Translations under genes and position numbers: made by a program
Part shown: positions 62,413-64,000 of the stretch, piece by piece
How positions within the stretch are numbered: position 1 is the stretch's first letter
Layout of the letters: each line of letters opens with the position of its first letter
The notes under the pieces: model-generated
Database searches by the model: none
Told to the model about the DNA's origin: nothing
What the model saw: only the letters and a program-made list of their open reading frames with translations
DNA from: Lacibacter sediminis
GTDB taxonomy: Bacteria > Bacteroidota > Bacteroidia > Chitinophagales > Chitinophagaceae
Assembly: GCF_014168535.1 (NCBI RefSeq)
Contig: NZ_CP060007.1
Coordinates: 1,922,001-1,986,000 of the forward strand
Reading direction: 5' to 3'
DNA: 64,000 nucleotides

Positions 62413-63393
62413 ATGTTGATCGATCAATATAACAGGGTACATAATTATTTACGGATATCGTTAACCGATAACTGCAACCTGCGTTGCTTTTATTGTATGC
62501 CGGAAGAGGATTATGAATTTACAAAGCAGGCAAGCCTGATGCAGGCAGACGAAATTGAATCGCTGGCAAAAACATTTGTACGCCTTGGCGTTAATAAAAT
62601 CCGCTTAACCGGCGGCGAGCCATTAGTACGAAAAGATGCAGCCGATATTATTCTTCGCTTATCAAAATTGCCCGTTAAACTTACACTCACTACCAATGGT
62701 ACAAGATTACATGAGTTTGTAGATTTGCTGGAAGAAGCAGGAGTGCGTTCGCTCAATGTGAGTCTTGATACATTACAAGCAGCAACTTTTCAGCATCTCA
62801 CCAGGAGAGATCAGTTTCAAAAAGTCATGGATAATATTCAGTTACTCATCAACCGTAACTTTCATGTAAAAGTAAATGTGGTGGTAATGAAAGGACTGAA
62901 CGATGGGGAGATCAATGATTTTATTGCATGGACAAAAGATACGCCTGTGCATGTTCGCTTTATTGAGTTTATGCCGTTCAGCGGTAACCAATGGACAAGC
63001 AACCAGGTATTCACCTGGCAACAGATTTTACAGGTAGTAGAACAACAATATTCTTTTCTTCCACTGAAGAATGAAGAACATGATACTGCAAAAGGCTATA
63101 TCGTTCCCGGTCATACAGGAACATTTTCTGTGATCAGTACCATGAGTGCTCCTTTCTGCAGCAGCTGCAACCGCATGCGTTTAACAGCAGATGGTAAAAT
63201 GAAAAATTGTTTGTTTGCAGAAAAGGAAATGGATCTGTTGGCTGCATTACGCAGCGGTGAAGATGTAACCGAACTCATCAAACAAAATATAGCAGCCAAA
63301 GCAAAAGAACTCGGCGGCCAATTCACTGCCGACTTTGAGCACATCAACGCAGAAACCATTCACAACAGAAGTATGATTGGGATTGGAGGATAA
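62413..63393 (+). CDS. moaA: GTP 3',8-cyclase MoaA
   Basis: A 326-residue radical SAM enzyme that converts GTP into the 3',8-cyclised precursor of molybdopterin, together with MoaC. The N-terminal radical-SAM cluster is C21-x3-C25-x2-C28. The C-terminal substrate-binding [4Fe-4S] cluster has CSSC near residue 250 and a further Cys in KNCLFA. The protein ends in GG, the conserved C-terminal tail needed in this family. moaC, moaD, moaE and moeA are not in this window. Confidence 0.96.
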   Translation: MLIDQYNRVHNYLRISLTDNCNLRCFYCMPEEDYEFTKQASLMQADEIESLAKTFVRLGVNKIRLTGGEPLVRKDAADIILRLSKLPVKLTLTTNGTRLHEFVDLLEEAGVRSLNVSLDTLQAATFQHLTRRDQFQKVMDNIQLLINRNFHVKVNVVVMKGLNDGEINDFIAWTKDTPVHVRFIEFMPFSGNQWTSNQVFTWQQILQVVEQQYSFLPLKNEEHDTAKGYIVPGHTGTFSVISTMSAPFCSSCNRMRLTADGKMKNCLFAEKEMDLLAALRSGEDVTELIKQNIAAKAKELGGQFTADFEHINAETIHNRSMIGIGG

Positions 63394-63399
63394 AAACAA

Positions 63400-63464
63400 G
63401 TACGAAGTCGGAAGTTAGAAGTACGAAGTAAGAAGCCCACCACGTCAGACGCCCTCGTCGGACG
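63400..63464. repeat. Short direct repeats and hairpin between moaA and the AraC-type gene
   Basis: GTACGAAGT occurs at 63400-63408 and 63421-63429, with related GGAAGTTAGAA/GAAGTAAGAAG units between and after. Behind them CGTCAGACG and CGTCGGACG can pair over 8 of 9 positions around a CCCT loop (63443-63464). There is no T-run. The region separates two convergent genes. Confidence 0.5.
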
Positions 63465-63481
63465 GAAAACGTTAAATAAAC

Positions 63482-64000
63482 TTAATTCAGATTTCGATAC
63501 TCATTCGGCGATTGCCCAACACGTTGTTTAAACAGTCGTGTAAAATGTTGCGGATATTTAAATCCTAATTCATACGCTATTTCACTGACTGATTTGCTGT
63601 GATCAAATATTTTTTCTTTAGCGATGTCAATCATCTTCGATTGAATGTATTCCTGTGCTGTCTTACCGGTTTCTTTTTTGATGAGGTCGCCAAAATAATT
63701 GGCTGATAAATTCAATTCACCTGCACAGTAAGCTACAGAAGGCAAGCCGATGGTTTGTGGTTTATCTGACTGGAAATACTCGTTCACTAAATTTTCAAAT
63801 TTCTCCAGGATGCCTTTATGCGGATTGTCACGTGTAATAAACTGGCGATCGTAAAAACGCAGACAATAATCTAAAAACAATTCAATATTCGATACGATCA
63901 ATCGCTTACTGTGTTTGTCAATACTTTGTTCTAATTCGTGTTCAATTTTAGAAAAACAATCGAGAATGATTTTCCGTTCACGTTCTGATAAATGCAATGC
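63482..64000 (-). CDS. AraC-family transcription regulator, N-terminal part outside the window
   Basis: At least 172 residues of the C-terminal part are visible; the open frame reaches the right edge. Two helix-turn-helix units of the AraC/XylS DNA-binding domain lie in the last 100 residues (LSANYFGDLIKKETGKTAQEY and SVSEIAYELGFKYPQHFTRLFKQ), ending GQSPNEYRNLN. Regulators of this type are usually about 290-310 residues with an N-terminal cupin-like sensor, so roughly 120 residues are missing. An internal ATG near the edge is not a credible start. It is convergent with moaA, and its target cannot be told. Confidence 0.9.
   Translation of the reverse strand, partial: ALHLSERERKIILDCFSKIEHELEQSIDKHSKRLIVSNIELFLDYCLRFYDRQFITRDNPHKGILEKFENLVNEYFQSDKPQTIGLPSVAYCAGELNLSANYFGDLIKKETGKTAQEYIQSKMIDIAKEKIFDHSKSVSEIAYELGFKYPQHFTRLFKQRVGQSPNEYRNLN

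Overview
The window looks like chromosome of a free-living member of the Bacteroidota, most likely family Chitinophagaceae. This is inferred from the SusC/SusD pair, TonB receptors with carboxypeptidase-like N-domains, the ECF sigma/FecR switch, VCBS-ASPIC lipoproteins, DUF2807 proteins, and promoters of the TTTG-N20-TAnnTTTG type. There is no rRNA, insertion sequence, phage gene or CRISPR array. One tRNA (initiator tRNA-Met) and one riboswitch (TPP) are visible.

Layout. (1) 1-13 kb is mostly housekeeping: a secreted protein, a LuxC-type acyl-CoA reductase divergent from a dicluster ferredoxin, D-Ala-D-Ala ligase with a PASTA protein and a rhodanese, a TPP-riboswitch-controlled TonB receptor (probable thiamin uptake), two tandem DUF2807 proteins, tRNA-fMet, and the ribosome-assembly GTPases Era and Der. 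(2) 13-35.5 kb is a polysaccharide utilisation locus (PUL): ECF sigma, FecR anti-sigma, SusC with an STN signalling domain, SusD, a LamG lipoprotein, a VCBS/ASPIC lipoprotein, two GH30, two PF10091/GH144, DoxX, a GH43-like enzyme with discoidin domain, an SGNH esterase and a GH3 beta-glucosidase. The enzyme set suggests a beta-glucan with beta-1,2 and/or beta-1,6 linkages. (3) 35.9-43.5 kb holds a large hybrid histidine kinase, a stand-alone receiver, a membrane HEAT-repeat protein, a processive GT2 glycosyltransferase and, convergently, a YaiO-type outer-membrane barrel. This looks like a signal-controlled exopolysaccharide module. (4) 43.5-63.4 kb is a complete nitrate assimilation and molybdenum-cofactor region. 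It holds a Cys-rich Crp/Fnr regulator and siroheme methyltransferase facing nirBD, an outer-membrane porin, an ABC nitrate importer (nrtA, nrtB, nrtD) with a small NrtS-like protein inside it, and a NarK-type MFS transporter. It also holds a nitrate reductase fused to its own FAD/NAD reductase and [2Fe-2S] domain, a degenerate sulfite/nitrite-reductase-like protein ending in rubredoxin, then mobA, a SelW-like protein, an mARC/YcbX-like MOSC enzyme and moaA. (5) An AraC-type regulator is cut by the right edge.

How the parts work together. In the nitrate region nitrate would cross the outer membrane through the porin, enter by NrtABD, NrtS or NarK, be reduced to nitrite by the Moco fusion enzyme and to ammonium by siroheme-dependent NirBD. 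CobA supplies the siroheme precursor, and MoaA and MobA act on Moco. The Crp/Fnr protein is the likely regulator: two TGA(T/C)-N4-ATCA dyads lie between cobA and nirB. In the PUL, ligand binding by SusC/SusD would signal through the STN domain to FecR and the ECF sigma factor.

Most noteworthy: the fused nitrate reductase, the overlapping Sir-like/rubredoxin gene that appears to have lost its siroheme ligands, NrtS embedded in an ABC operon beside NarK, the doubled GH144/GH30 enzymes with different export signals, and the kinase-receiver-HEAT-GT2-YaiO module.
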